DNA of 64,000 nt, from contig OY101124.1 in assembly GCA_956465555.1 (NCBI GenBank), positions 558,001 through 622,000 of the forward strand, in the 5' to 3' direction. The notes beneath the pieces were generated by a model. That model saw only the letters and a list, made by a program, of their open reading frames with translations. It was not told where the DNA came from and ran no database searches. Made by a program: the position numbers and the translations under genes. The stretch is from Nitzschia sp. pyKryTriq1. Its lineage: Eukaryota; Bacillariophyta; Bacillariophyceae; Bacillariales; Bacillariaceae. Of the stretch, positions 31,763 to 42,699 are shown piece after piece (within the stretch, counting starts at the first letter, position 1; each line of letters begins with the position of its first letter).

Positions 31763-33179
31763 CTACTCTTCATCACTTTCATCGTCATCGTCCGCGACAT
31801 CGTCATCGTCTTCAATGTCAGAAACTCCCAGATCCTCGTTTTCGAGATCGTCGTCGTCATCGTCGTTATCTTCATCATCATCGCTATCTTGTTTTGCTTG
31901 TATGTGTCGTAGCTCCTCCAATTCAGATTTCTCGCGTTCTTCTTTTCGCTGCCTCTTGGCTTGGCGCTTCTCTTCCTTGGTCTTTTGTTTTCGCTCGACG
32001 TTTCGATCTTGCTCTTCTCTCCGTTGCTTTTTCAACACGACCTTCCCTTCGGCCTTTCGTTGAATCGCCTTGGCCTCCTCGGGTGACTTATGAACGTGTG
32101 CATGAAACATTACATTGCCATCGCCGAGGCCTTGTTCCACTTTGATAAGTTGCAAGGAGAGTCGCGGTCCCAATTCCACGAGTTTGAGAGCTGATTTCGA
32201 CTGACCCCTATTTCCCCGACCTGCATAATTCTGCGCCAATTCTACAACTGCAGCATTTCCATCTTCGGGTTCCGAATCGCTTGCAATATCGACATTTGTG
32301 GATGCATTCGCCGTGCCTGCAATATAGTCTGCAATATCCTGGACCTTGTTCAAGTTGGGAATTTTCGTTTGTATCAGTCGTCGAACCTTCTTGTTGACAC
32401 CTACGGGTGTAGCTTTGATGGCATAATGTCGAACTTCGATCCTTTGCTGATTTTCACCATCTTCGCCCTCATTTTCACCGTCAATCAAATGGAACAAGAC
32501 GACCCGTCGGCACTCCTTGAGTCGGACAGTCGCTACATTGATGGCTGGGAACATATTTTGGAAGGTGATGCGCATTAGCTTGACCTGAGGGGGAGCCGAC
32601 ACATCACCGAAGTTGTTGGTAACAACAATAGGGGAGTTCTCAGTCAAAGAGTTGATATTGAAGGGACGACGTTGGAGTTTCTGAATATGTTTTGCCAAGG
32701 AAAATTGGTGAACTCGAAAGGTCAGCGTGGGCCCCTGGGGTGTTTTTGCAATTCGTAGCGACAATCGTTCATCGTTCTGGGAAAACGCTAGCATGTGGGA
32801 TATACCAAGAGGCAAACATGCGTGTTGACAGTATTTCTGTAGGGTAAGCTTTCGATAGTTTGCATCTTCTTTAAAGTTTGCTGCCGTGTAGGGCATCATC
32901 ACCTTGCGAACGTCTTGAACCAAATCTCCGACGACCATCTCACACTTTCCACGTCGAATCTAATCAGAAGATACACAGAAGAAGAAGATCAAGTCCAGTA
33001 AGAAGTTGAGATATCCAGGAATCAACGAAAGTCTAAGCAGCAAATTCATTTGAAACACCACTCACCACCAAAGATTTTGGGATTTTGGTTTCTTCTGAAG
33101 TTTTCAAAGAACTCGCCCCATTTTCCGTATCCGTGGCGTGAGTACGCGTCTTTTTTCTTTTTCTCCCTCGGCGCGGCAT
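31763..33179 (-). CDS. Brix-domain ribosome biogenesis protein, Ssf1/Peter Pan family
   Basis: Nucleolar factor for large-subunit (pre-60S) assembly. Two exons, 33179-33066 and 32959-31763; the 106-base intron (GTGAGT...GATTAG) joins PKSLV-IRRGKCEMVVGD, restoring the family's PKSxVxRxGK signature. Total about 436 residues. The N terminus is basic (MPRRGRKRKKTRTHA). The Brix domain spans about residues 30-310, with LVQDVRKVMMPYTA, CLPLGISHML, PQGPTLTFRVHQFSL, and GPRLSLQLIKVEQGL. The C terminus has a basic coiled-coil-like stretch and a long Asp/Glu/Ser tail, usual for nucleolar proteins. The unspliced frame from 32938 would lack the conserved N terminus. Confidence 0.93.
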
Positions 33180-33602
33180 TTTGGTGTGGGAATTCTAACA
33201 ATAGAGGATGCAATGGGGACGTATTTCAATGGTCATACAATCCAAAACGAAAAAGGAAGCAGACTCTGACTCTTGTTGTTGTTTTTTATCTCTGTTTTTT
33301 CTGATGGAACGATTTCTTGGAGCTGTTTTGGATTTCTTTGGTTGGTGGCGAGGATGGAGGCAGCACGTGCAGGTGGACAGACGTCAAGGACACATAGTAC
33401 TGCGTACGCGGGTCGGATAGGCACCCCGCGAGGGGCGGGGCTGGCCAGCCCCCCATTTCCGGCGTATGGGAGCTCCCCCCTCTGAAAACTAGTCCGTCTT
33501 TGCGTCGACCGATACTATTATTTTCAAACTGGCCTCTGAATTCGTTCGGTTGACTCATCGGAACAATCGGAGTCTAGAGTGTCTAGGTGCCCTAGTACTA
33601 GG

Positions 33603-33985
33603 GGCCACCCTAGAGGATACCCTGGCCACGTAGGTAGTGTAGTGTAAGCTTTTTACAAAAAGAGCACATTATTGACTAAACTATCTCGATCTGGACAGAA
33701 TAAATGAAATAAAAGTGTAAGCGGATGCAATAAAAGTGTTCGTCCTGCCTTTTTCCTTTATAAAATTTTAGCTACCTACATACCCGGGGGTAAGCCACCC
33801 TAGGGGATACCCTGGCCACGTAGGTAGTGTAGTGTAAGCTTTTTACAAAAAGAGCACATTATTGACTAAACTATCTCGATCTGGACAGAATAAATGAAAT
33901 AAAAGTGTAAGCGGATGCAATAAAAGTGTTCGTCCTTTTTCCTTTATAAAATTTTAGCTACCTACTACATACCCGGGGGTAAGCC
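33603..33985. repeat. Tandem duplication of a ~190-bp unit
   Basis: Copy 1 starts at 33603 (GCCACCCTAGAGGATACCC) and copy 2 at about 33794 (GCCACCCTAGGGGATACCC). They share the GTAAGCTTTTTACAAAAAG and ATAAAAGTGTAAGCGGATGC segments and end in ACCCGGGGGTAAGCC. The two are nearly identical, with a few small length differences. Confidence 0.9.
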
Positions 33986-34439
33986 GTGCCCTATGCACGA
34001 GGTAGTCGACAAGAATGATTGAAAGTGAAAAATATGAGCTGGAAATGAAATGTTATTTTGGAACTACTTGTTTCAAAATCAATTGTTGAGAAAAGATATC
34101 GCGCTGACTTGGCGAAATATCATTACTAGTCTTGCATGACTATCACATGGTTGACCAGATGAATCTCTTTGGGCGCTTCGAAAATACAAAGATCTCGTTG
34201 ACCAACATCTTACAAGCAAACCAAAAGCAAATAGTTTAAAGCTCACAATTTTAGAAAGCAATCTATAGCAACCTAGTTTTGCTTTATTAGGATTTATTGG
34301 TACTATCCGCAAATCAGGAGATTGCCGAGTAGTTTCAACAGGGTGTGTGGTTCTCGAATTTGGCGTGAATGGATGTTTTAGTTGCATCAGTCCAGACAAT
34401 TCGTCTGAATCAACCATTTTATTGCATTGGAATAACCTG

Positions 34440-34610
34440 TCTACTAATACTTCTCTCTAGAGAGCAAGGTATCTCTCTACTAATAGGGACCCTCCACTCT
34501 CTCTACTCTACTAGGAGTATTAGAGTAGCTCTAGTAGAGCTAGTAGAGCTAGTAGTAGGAGTAGAGAATAGAGAGGTCCCTCAAGGAGGGGGAAAGTGCG
34601 CTGCCTACTA
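34440..34610. repeat. Clustered CTCTACTA/TAGTAGAG inverted repeats
   Basis: An imperfect palindromic cluster: GGGACCCTCC and GGTCCCTCAAGG lie on opposite sides of a core built from CTCTACT and AGTAGAG units. Related to the repeats at 28712-28798. Confidence 0.6.
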
Positions 34611-34807
34611 ATTTAGCAAGTACCTTGATGGTCGAGAGGGAATCTCTCTTCCGCCGCTTTTGGAATCGTAGTAGAGAAGAGTCTACATACCTTACTTCGT
34701 ACAGTACTATACTGACCACCAGCCATACTATCATTGGATTCTATTTAGCAGATTCCATGTCAAACCAAGTTAAGATAGTCCTAGCAGGGAGAAGTACTAG
34801 TAATTTC

Positions 34808-37200
34808 TTAAGCTGCTGCGGCACTTTCCGGGTGCAAAACGGCAAAGCCGTACAAGTGGAAGCCAGTGAGACGGAGCTCTTCATCGCTACGTCCAGCTCG
34901 GCTCATGATTCGCGCCGCTTCCGACATGCATTCCACGACTCCCGAGGTGTATCCATTTTGCAGATGAACATTAGCAATGCTGTTAAGCGACCGTGCGATC
35001 GATGGATCGTTCTCTGGAAGGTTCCTTCGCTGGATGCGCAAGACTTCATTGTAGCAGTCCAAAGCGTCGTCAAGCTCACCACGTTGCTGGTGAACTTGGG
35101 CAGTGTATTGCAAGGTCAAGATAACGTCACTGTGATCGGGTCCCAAGGCGGCCCGTTCCACTCGTAGCGTTTCCTTGTAGCATTTCATCGCTTCATCCTC
35201 ATCACCGCGCTCAAGATGAATTGTGGCGATGTTATAGAGAATAATGGCCACGTCTCTGTGAGACGTTCCGAGGAGCTCTCTACGGATCTTCAGACTCTCC
35301 AAGAAGCTGTTCATGGCTAGCTCGTGCATTCCAAGCTTGAACAAGACAAGACCGATGGAATTCAATGATGAAGCAACGTCCAAGTGATTCTCACCAAGGG
35401 CGTCTCTGCGGATGCGAAGCGCTTCTTGATAGATATCCAAACTTTTCGTGTAGGACTTGTTTTGGTAGTGAATCAGACCCATGTTGGAAAGTGTCACCGC
35501 GATGCTTGGATGTGTTTCACCGAGAGAATGCACTTGGATATCAAGAGCTTCTTTGTATCTGTAGGAGTTTGGAATGGAAAGAACAGTGTCAGCCAATGGA
35601 CTGTTGGGGCGTTGGTGATACTGTACCTGGATGAGATGTAGAGCACTTACAATTTGAGAGCATAGTGATATTCGCCTCTTTGCTTGTGGATCTGTCCGAT
35701 GTTCGTAAGAGTCACCGTGATGTTTGGGTGCAAGCGGTGCAAAACTGCTCGTTCAACCTCCAGTCCTTGCTGGTACTTGTCAAGTGCGTTGTCAAAGTCG
35801 CCACGCTCGTAGTAGAGGTTTCCCATCTTGTTCAGGATGGAAGCCACCTCCGCGTGCACACCCAAGGCTTGTCGAGCAACTTTCAATGCTTCGTCATATA
35901 GCTTGAGCGCGCGCTGGTACTGCCTTTGCTCGTGGTGAATCTGAGCCATACATTTCAACATAATGGCCACGTCTCGGTGATGCTGTCCCAGCTTGGGCAC
36001 TGTTATTCGCATGAACTCTTGGTAGTACTTTAAGGCTTTGTCCAGTTCGCCTTGTTGATGAAAAGTTTGACCGGCGTTATAAACTGTCGCTGCCACATCC
36101 AAATGATCCTTTCCGAGGAGCCTTCTTCGAATTCGAAGCGCTTCCAGGTATCTCGCCAGAGCATGATCGTATTCGCCTTTAATATAGTGGACACGGCCGA
36201 CGTTGTTGAGCGTTGTAGCGACATCTGCGTGGCCGTCGCCAAAGTACTCTTTACGAATCTGGAGCGCCTCCGTGTAATACTCCATGGCTTTTGAAGTGTC
36301 GGCCTTGGGCATGTGGAAACATATCACGCCCAAACAGTTGAGAGTTGCTGCAAGCTCGATCTTGTTTAGGGAAAAGCGGAATACTTGCAGCGCCTCGTTG
36401 AAGGATCGAAGAGCTTTTTCGAGCTCGCTGTTTCTATATTGAACGTATCCAATGTTGTGAAGGATCGCGACAGCACCGATCGGGCTGGTCTTCTCAGCGC
36501 ATCGGGTAAGGTAGAGAGCCCGCAAGAAGCATTCGGTTGCTTCGCTGTCCTTGTGTTTTCGAAGGCACACCTGTCCCATGTTGTACAGAAGAACAGTCGC
36601 TGCAGCATCATGCGTGTCGATAAGCTCCATGACATGTCCCTCCATTCTTACCGGTGACGGAAAGAAGTTCATGCCCTCGTCATATTCTCGCCGTTGGTAG
36701 ATGTAGCTGTCTTTCACAGGGGTGCTCGTACTGGTACTTGGACTGCTGGCTGCTGCTGCTAGCGGTTCCTTCTCAAGGGGTAGGGAAGATATGTCGATGC
36801 AGCTGAATTGGGTATCAAGTCGTCGAAGCGAAGCTTGAAAGCAGCTCAAAGCCTCGTCGTATCTGGAGCAGCCGACATGGTCGACGCCCAAGTTGTTGAG
36901 CGCCACAATGGATTCGGCTGGCTCATCGACAAGTGGATCATGCACTAATCGTTCTGGAAGAGATTGTTGTTCTAGGGAAACATTATGCAAAATGGTCATT
37001 GGGATGGTTCTTTGCTGCTGCATGTTGTTGTTGCAAGTTGTACTGTATGTATTGCCTTTTAGAGTCGGTCGGTTGTAAAGATGTGACGGCTTGTCGTTTG
37101 TTGCTTTTCGAATGAGCCGATGCGATGGACGATGGCGGCGTTTGATCGTAGACTTTGTGGAGCGATGATGTCGTGCGTCTTCCGTTGCGAGACGACTCAT
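34808..37200 (-). CDS. Kinesin-light-chain-like tetratricopeptide repeat protein (copy with intron)
   Basis: About 766 residues. Exon 1 is 37200-35651 and exon 2 is 35558-34808; the 92-base intron (GTAAGT...CTACAG) joins YALK-L-YKEALDIQ in frame. I prefer the ATG at 37200 (MSRLATEDARHH) because the earlier in-frame ATG at 37239 reads MVPVP only from an intergenic GGTACCGGTACC motif. From about residue 90 on there are some fourteen 42-residue TPRs of kinesin-light-chain type, with the usual LG..H..VA...NN.G..H...G....AL..Y.EAL..R. TPRs bind protein partners; kinesin cargo binding cannot be assumed. The gene is head-to-head with a close paralogue at 38896. Confidence 0.88.
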
Positions 37201-37239
37201 TCTGTGTTCTGTTCGCCTCGTAGACGGTACCGGTACCAT

Positions 37240-38895
37240 ACCGGTAGCTGTATTGTAGTCGTGAACTAAAGACTGCTTTTATATTACCAGGGTGCACAGG
37301 CTTAATTGTTGATTGAAACCACTATGACTGTTTTTATAAATCCCATAAAGGAATGAGCTTCTGATTTAGAGTTTCACTGAAAATAAGTTGATTGACATTT
37401 CTACCAATTTCAGGGTCGGTCCATCCATCCGTGCATGCGTGGAGATTCAGCCAGAGGTTGAGTCATTTGGACAAAAAGGGCTATAGAAAAGAAGACTCCC
37501 CGAACCTGCAAGCTGGAATCCCTTGGTGATATTAACAATTATCAAAAGACATCTGGGGCTATTCAGGTCGCTGCATGATTTCAACTTCGTTCATTAAATT
37601 TTATTCGGAAATGTCATTGCGTAGGACAGTACTACGATTACTTGTCCCGGTTCGCACGATAGCGAGCATGCATATCGACTCATTTTATTTTCACGACCAC
37701 CAGGGCGCGAGCGCTCGCAGCCAGCAAAAATCTGCCTGCTGCGCTACAGTAGCAGTACTCGTACAGTACCGGTACCAGCACAAGTACCATCAGTCGCGGG
37801 GTGAAGTCCATTCGTTCGATCAAGCTGGTATCATAAAAGGTTCGATTTCCCACACCACAGTCATCCTCGCAAAAGGGCTTATCTTAGGGACATGGCTCTC
37901 ATTTTTATTTTTACGATCAACATTCCCGCCTGCTCATTATAAAAATGAGAAGCATCCCCAATCCATGTTCCCGCCCTTCGCTCGCTTCATTCGATCGAGA
38001 GTTGTACTGCAGAGCAGCGAGGCCAAGTTTCTTAGACGAAGAATAGGTCGGACAAACCCCACCACCATACGAATACGAATACATCATCATGATCCATCAT
38101 CACAACACAATAATATATATGCAATGACCTATGAGACTGAGGCGAACCATTCCAAATATCTAGTTCGGATGAAACCGCCAGCAATCATATCAAACATGCG
38201 TAAAATCGTCCTCGACCTTCCTCGCAGAAGAGCGAGAGCGGACGAGATTCCCTTGAATCTGGCAAGTCAACTTTGGACATCGTCGTCGTTGCGGAGATAC
38301 AAGAGTAGTCTACTTGTTCTGTTGTGAAGTATTTTTTCACCGACACCCACCACCGCGCTTACGTGGTTCGGGTACTGTAGGTCCCCAGGGGTGGGTCCAC
38401 AGTAAAGTCAGTATCAGTACAGTACACGTGTACTGTATTGTCGAGCCAACGGACGGACGCGGAAACGCGCTATGACGCTACAGGTTCGTACCGTTACTGC
38501 ACCAGCAGGTACTGCACAGGTAGATACCGGTAGTTAGTAGAACCGGGTAGAAGGTGATGATGATGTTTGCACTATTGAGGTGGCAAGATAATCCTCACAA
38601 ATAACGATTACGGCCGGTTCGTCGTGATGATCGGTCGGTCGTCGGGCTCGATGACAAAAAACAATAAAACCTCATATGCCTGGGGCGATTTTGAGAGTTT
38701 GATTTTGCTACGAGTGGTCGCGTATTGACATTTCACGACAAGAAGAGCCTTAGATCCCTTCGTCATTCGGACAAATAATCCGACTAGAAAAAAGGACAAA
38801 GGACAAGAAGAGAGCAGGCATCAGTTTCTTCTGTTTGCTTGACTTTCATATCAACTTGCAACTCTCATCGTCACTGTTGCTGAGCAACCCAAGCC
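37240..38895. other. Shared upstream region of the two TPR genes
   Basis: 1.65 kb between divergent paralogues. An open frame of 250 codons at 37575-38327 (+) has no domain, uneven composition and overlaps GTACCGGTACC repeats; I treat it as unproven. TACCGGTA motifs at 37228-37235 and 37239-37246. Confidence 0.5.
37575..38327 (+). CDS. Unproven ORF, 250 codons
   Basis: Open frame starting MISTSFIKFYSEMSLRR, with one hydrophobic stretch (about residues 95-113) and a very basic second half (FIRSRVV, RRRIGRTNP, LPRRRARADE). No domain recognised, and part is built on intergenic repeats. It may be chance or a decayed gene. Its only support is length. Confidence 0.2.
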   Translation: MISTSFIKFYSEMSLRRTVLRLLVPVRTIASMHIDSFYFHDHQGASARSQQKSACCATVAVLVQYRYQHKYHQSRGEVHSFDQAGIIKGSISHTTVILAKGLILGTWLSFLFLRSTFPPAHYKNEKHPQSMFPPFARFIRSRVVLQSSEAKFLRRRIGRTNPTTIRIRIHHHDPSSQHNNIYAMTYETEANHSKYLVRMKPPAIISNMRKIVLDLPRRRARADEIPLNLASQLWTSSSLRRYKSSLLVLL

Positions 38896-40983
38896 TTGAA
38901 GATGCACCAATTCAAAAACATGCCTCTTCTTCAAAGCACGTCCATCAAAGCCAAAAATGTGAAATTGTCCCTGGATTCCATCGAAAAAGTCGTTCGCTTG
39001 AACAATATGGGTGCTGCTTGCCTTGACGAGAACAACGTGATCGAAGCTGCTCATGCCTTTCGGAAAGCATTCTCGATACTAGGAATGGGAGGCTGCTTCA
39101 ACCTCCCTATGAATTCTGCTTCGTCGAAAACGAATGGAGTGCCCACGAATCTGTATATTTATCAACGGAAGGAATATGACGAAGGGATGAATATTTTCTC
39201 TCACGCGGTCATGATATCTTCGGCGGTGTTGCCCCGAGAGATACTTCCCACCCTACTTTACAACACGGGTCAGGTATCTGTTCTACGGAACGCAGACAAC
39301 GATGCTCTCTCATACTTTCATCAAGCGCTTGAATATGCGACTTCTGATGCCCGCCCAGCACCTTTGCACGGCGCTACTGTTGTGGCATGTCTCCATAACA
39401 TCGGCCGACTAGACTATCGAAATGGACGCCACGAAGAAGCTCTGCACGCGTTCAACCAAGCACTGGAGTACGCTCAATCAAACTACGATGAGACATCGCA
39501 TGCAATGCTAGAAATTGCTGATATTCTGAACTGTCTCGGTGTGGTGTACTTTCACCTTGAGCATTCCGAACGTGATAAAGCCATGGAAATGTACCAACGG
39601 TCTATCACTCTTCGCACGGCCGTCCTTGGATCAGATGCCTGCACGCAGGACATTGCCACGACGTACAACAATATCGGAAGAGTTCATTACATGAAAGGAG
39701 AACATGAGATGGCTTTGGTTCAATACCAAGCCGCCCTCCAAATGCGAAGACGTCTCCTCGGAGACGACCATTTGGACGTTGCTGCGACCGCCTACAACGC
39801 AGGCCAAACTCATCACCAACGTGGCGATTTAAAGGAAGCGATGCACTTGTATCAACAATTCCTGGCGATCGCAAGACATCGTCTCGGGGATAGTCATCGT
39901 GACGTTAGCATAATGCTAGAATGTATCGCACAAATTCACCACGCATGGAAAGAATATGATCATGCTCAAGCCAAGTACAGCGAGGCTATCGAGATTTGCC
40001 GCGCTGCTCTAGGAAAGTACCATCCAGAGGTCGCGAGCTCTTTGAACAAGCTTGGAAACCTCTTGTATGAAAGAGGTGAGCTCACGGAAGCGATCAAACT
40101 TTATCAAGAAGGTCTGGAAGTGGAACGCGCGTGCCTGGATGCTCTCCATCCCAACATTGTTGTGACACTTACCAACATTGGTCAGATTCACAAGATCCGA
40201 GGAGAACATCAGTTTGCCCTTCGTTTCTACGAAGAAGCTTCCACCATTCAATCTAAGACAATGGGACCCAACCATCCAAGTACAGCGGCAACATTGTCTT
40301 CCATGGCACTAATCCACTATCAAACGCGTTCGTACAACAAAGCACTGGACCTTTACCAGGAAGTCCTTCGTATCCGAAGGGAACACTTCGGAGCGGATAA
40401 CCTTGAGATCGCCTCTAGCCTGAATTCAATCGGTCTCGTTCTCTTCAAGATGGAACTGTACGAGATGGCCAATGAGGCCTTCTTCCCCAGCTTGCAGATC
40501 CGCCAAGCACTTCTTGGATATCATCACCGGGATGTCGCCGTTGTGCTTTATAACATTGCTACCGTTTACCTGGAATCTGGCGACGAAGATGATGCCATGC
40601 AGTACTATCTAGAGACTCTTCGAGTCGAACAAGTGGCTCTTGGGTATTCACACCCCGATGTTCTCTTGACCATGCAGCACATTGGGCAAGTTCATCATCA
40701 GCGAGGAGAACTCAAGGAGGCCTTGAAATACTATCAAGAAATCCTTCAGGTCCAAATGGCATTACCAGACCTCGCCGAAAAGGCAGAGGCGCTCGCACGA
40801 ACATGGAACCAAATTGGCAATCTCTATCTCCAAAAGGGAGAAACGGAATCGCTGATGGCCGCGTTTGCGGAATCATTGAGAGCCTTGAATGCCATTGGTA
40901 AATCCGAATGTGACTTGGCCATTAGTGGTCTCAACTTTTACGGTTTGGCCAAGATGCATCCCGAATGCGCCCCTGTAGCCTAA
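38896..40983 (+). CDS. Kinesin-light-chain-like tetratricopeptide repeat protein (intronless copy)
   Basis: 695 residues in one exon, MKMHQFKNMPLL to MHPECAPVA. It aligns end to end with the neighbour at 34808-37200: shared IYQR.EYDEGMN, YNNIGRVHY.KGE, GLEVERA, LNSIGLVLFK and a C terminus GLNFYGLAKMHPE against FHLYGFAVLHPE. About fourteen TPR units fill most of the protein. The place where the neighbour has its intron (YALKLYKEAL) is continuous here (FALRFYEEAS). Probably a scaffold or regulatory adaptor; partner unknown. It arose by inverted duplication with the neighbour, followed by clear divergence. Confidence 0.9.
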   Translation: MKMHQFKNMPLLQSTSIKAKNVKLSLDSIEKVVRLNNMGAACLDENNVIEAAHAFRKAFSILGMGGCFNLPMNSASSKTNGVPTNLYIYQRKEYDEGMNIFSHAVMISSAVLPREILPTLLYNTGQVSVLRNADNDALSYFHQALEYATSDARPAPLHGATVVACLHNIGRLDYRNGRHEEALHAFNQALEYAQSNYDETSHAMLEIADILNCLGVVYFHLEHSERDKAMEMYQRSITLRTAVLGSDACTQDIATTYNNIGRVHYMKGEHEMALVQYQAALQMRRRLLGDDHLDVAATAYNAGQTHHQRGDLKEAMHLYQQFLAIARHRLGDSHRDVSIMLECIAQIHHAWKEYDHAQAKYSEAIEICRAALGKYHPEVASSLNKLGNLLYERGELTEAIKLYQEGLEVERACLDALHPNIVVTLTNIGQIHKIRGEHQFALRFYEEASTIQSKTMGPNHPSTAATLSSMALIHYQTRSYNKALDLYQEVLRIRREHFGADNLEIASSLNSIGLVLFKMELYEMANEAFFPSLQIRQALLGYHHRDVAVVLYNIATVYLESGDEDDAMQYYLETLRVEQVALGYSHPDVLLTMQHIGQVHHQRGELKEALKYYQEILQVQMALPDLAEKAEALARTWNQIGNLYLQKGETESLMAAFAESLRALNAIGKSECDLAISGLNFYGLAKMHPECAPVA

Positions 40984-42039
40984 ATTTAGATGCTTTAGTA
41001 GGGTGACATTCTATCAACAATTCACTAGTAGCCATGACTCTACTAGTAGTAGAGATCAAACTGGCTCAGACACCACAAAGAAAGATATGAGTGAGATACT
41101 ACTTGATGTTTTTTATAGTAGAAGCAGGTATGGTAGCGTAGACCATGATGTTCAAAGCACAGATGTCGTACCCTTAGTAGAGAGATCGGAGAGATCCATC
41201 ATCATCCCTATCATGTACTCGTACACGACGAACGCGACGATGAGCAGCGCTCACGGAAAGCGCTGCGATGACGCGACGCGTGTACCAGGGTACGTATGTA
41301 CTTACCGGTACAGTATCAGCGTCTAGACCTAGAGGATTGGTCATCACTAAATATTAAATATCTCGCCGAATTAACGTCCTTTGCAGTTCATGCCAATAGC
41401 TCGACACCTCGAAATAAGACGCGCTTTCAGATTCTGTAGTTTGTTTGACGGTGAGACGTTTTGCTCCAGACCTCACTTTTGGGATTTTCTTTCAGCAAAA
41501 ATCACGAGTTTTTAGTACGGCACTCATGCACGATGAGCACGCGCGATCGATTTATCGCGTGATTTCTACGCGGTAATAATCATGTGGTACGATTTCTACG
41601 TATTCCACTAGGCGACCATTCAGATTTGCGCCAGCTGTAGTTACATCACGTATGATCGGTAATGAGTTGGAAGTTATGGATGCGAAGATTTCCAATTATC
41701 TCATATCTCATCATCGATATTTTGTCGGACTGTGTTTCTTCTACGTTGTGCTGGTTGGTGGATGCTCTGTTGCTACCATAATAGTTCGACGCGTTGAAGC
41801 TCCAAGCGATCTGCGGAAATTCGGCGTTCTCGAGGTCTCTACTCCTAGTACACCGGCAGTAGAGATTGAAGCGCATTACACACGCGGCGCACGCGCCACG
41901 TTTCATTTTTTCCGTGAGATCCACACACATTTTGACCCGTGGCAAAATTCCAACCGGAAGATCCATATCCAACAATAATTATTCAAGAATTTGACTTTCT
42001 CATCTCATATTGTTGATATTCTTGAACAGCTGAGAAACA
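40984..42039. other. Intergenic, no supported gene
   Basis: About 1.05 kb. CTAGTAGTAGAG-type repeats near 41040 and GTACCGGTAC-like motifs near 41285-41310. Overlapping ORFs of ~108 codons on both strands at 41646-41978 are not separable by composition; the plus one has a membrane-like segment (FVGLCFFYVVLVGGCSVATI). Confidence 0.45.
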
Positions 42040-42699
42040 ATGTGCAACTTAATGAATTCAACCTTGGTGGTGGTGGCCACCATGGCGCTATTGCATGCAT
42101 GTCGTGCTGCCAAGAACAATGTATCCGACGACACCATTGTCATTGAAACATTCGAAGATCCTATGCACACATGGCAAGAGATGAATGATCCAGTCATGGG
42201 AGGAAAGTCCACAGGTACATTTTCCATCGAGGGTGGCGTCGGGAAATTTGAGGGCGAAGTGGTGGAGGTGCCGTTCCTGCATGCCCCTGGCTTCATTCAA
42301 GCCAGGACTACCAACTCGAAAAAATACCCTGACGTCTCTTCGTGCAAGGCACTCGAGATTGTCGCCAAGACAAATACTGATTATGCAGGTTATCGTATTA
42401 GTTTTGGAAATGCCCATGCGCCAGGAGGAAAGTATTTTGCATATGGGTATAAGTCTCACTTGCAGATAGAACGCACTGATGAGTTTCAAACGGTAACGAT
42501 TCCATTCGATGAATTTACAGACTTTTGGGATGATGCTACTGGGGATCCCATCCACACGTGTCATGAAAACAAGCTGTATTGCCCAGATGAACTGACTTTG
42601 AAGAACATGGAAAGGATTGCGGTATGGGGCGAGGGCGTCGCTGGAAAAGTCTCGCTGGAGATCAGATCACTCAGCGCCGTGGGATGCAGCAGCGAATAG
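42040..42699 (+). CDS. Secreted CIA30-domain protein
   Basis: 219 residues, single exon. Residues 1-23 form a signal peptide (hydrophobic LVVVATMALLHAC). The rest is a CIA30 fold (NADH:ubiquinone oxidoreductase intermediate-associated protein 30 family): the signature W..MNDPVMGGKSTG near residues 46-62, FEGEV, GYRISFGN, the basic-aromatic YKSHLQIERTDEFQTVTIPFDEF, and IAVWGEGVAGKVSLEI near the end. In animals CIA30 acts in mitochondrial complex I assembly, but secreted or plastid versions are common in algae and their role is unclear. The signal peptide argues against a complex I role here. Confidence 0.85.
   Translation: MCNLMNSTLVVVATMALLHACRAAKNNVSDDTIVIETFEDPMHTWQEMNDPVMGGKSTGTFSIEGGVGKFEGEVVEVPFLHAPGFIQARTTNSKKYPDVSSCKALEIVAKTNTDYAGYRISFGNAHAPGGKYFAYGYKSHLQIERTDEFQTVTIPFDEFTDFWDDATGDPIHTCHENKLYCPDELTLKNMERIAVWGEGVAGKVSLEIRSLSAVGCSSE

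Larger units (their letters stand above)
33180..34807. other. Intergenic stretch with a 190-bp tandem repeat and palindromes
   Basis: About 1.6 kb with no supported gene. Contains a tandem duplication (33603-33985, separate entry) and palindromic CTCTACTA/TAGTAGAG clusters at 34440-34610. Left end is the Brix gene promoter. Confidence 0.5.

Noticed and set aside
33066-33179. Apparent frame break in the A-run of Brix exon 1
   Set aside because: On recounting the A runs (five, then six) the frame from ATG to PKSLV is intact.
37575-38327. Second gene in the TPR spacer
   Set aside because: Kept only as an unproven ORF: basic, repeat-derived in part and without domain.
41646-41978. Overlapping ~108-codon frames on both strands
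   Set aside because: Neither is favoured by composition or homology; the membrane-like segment alone is weak evidence.
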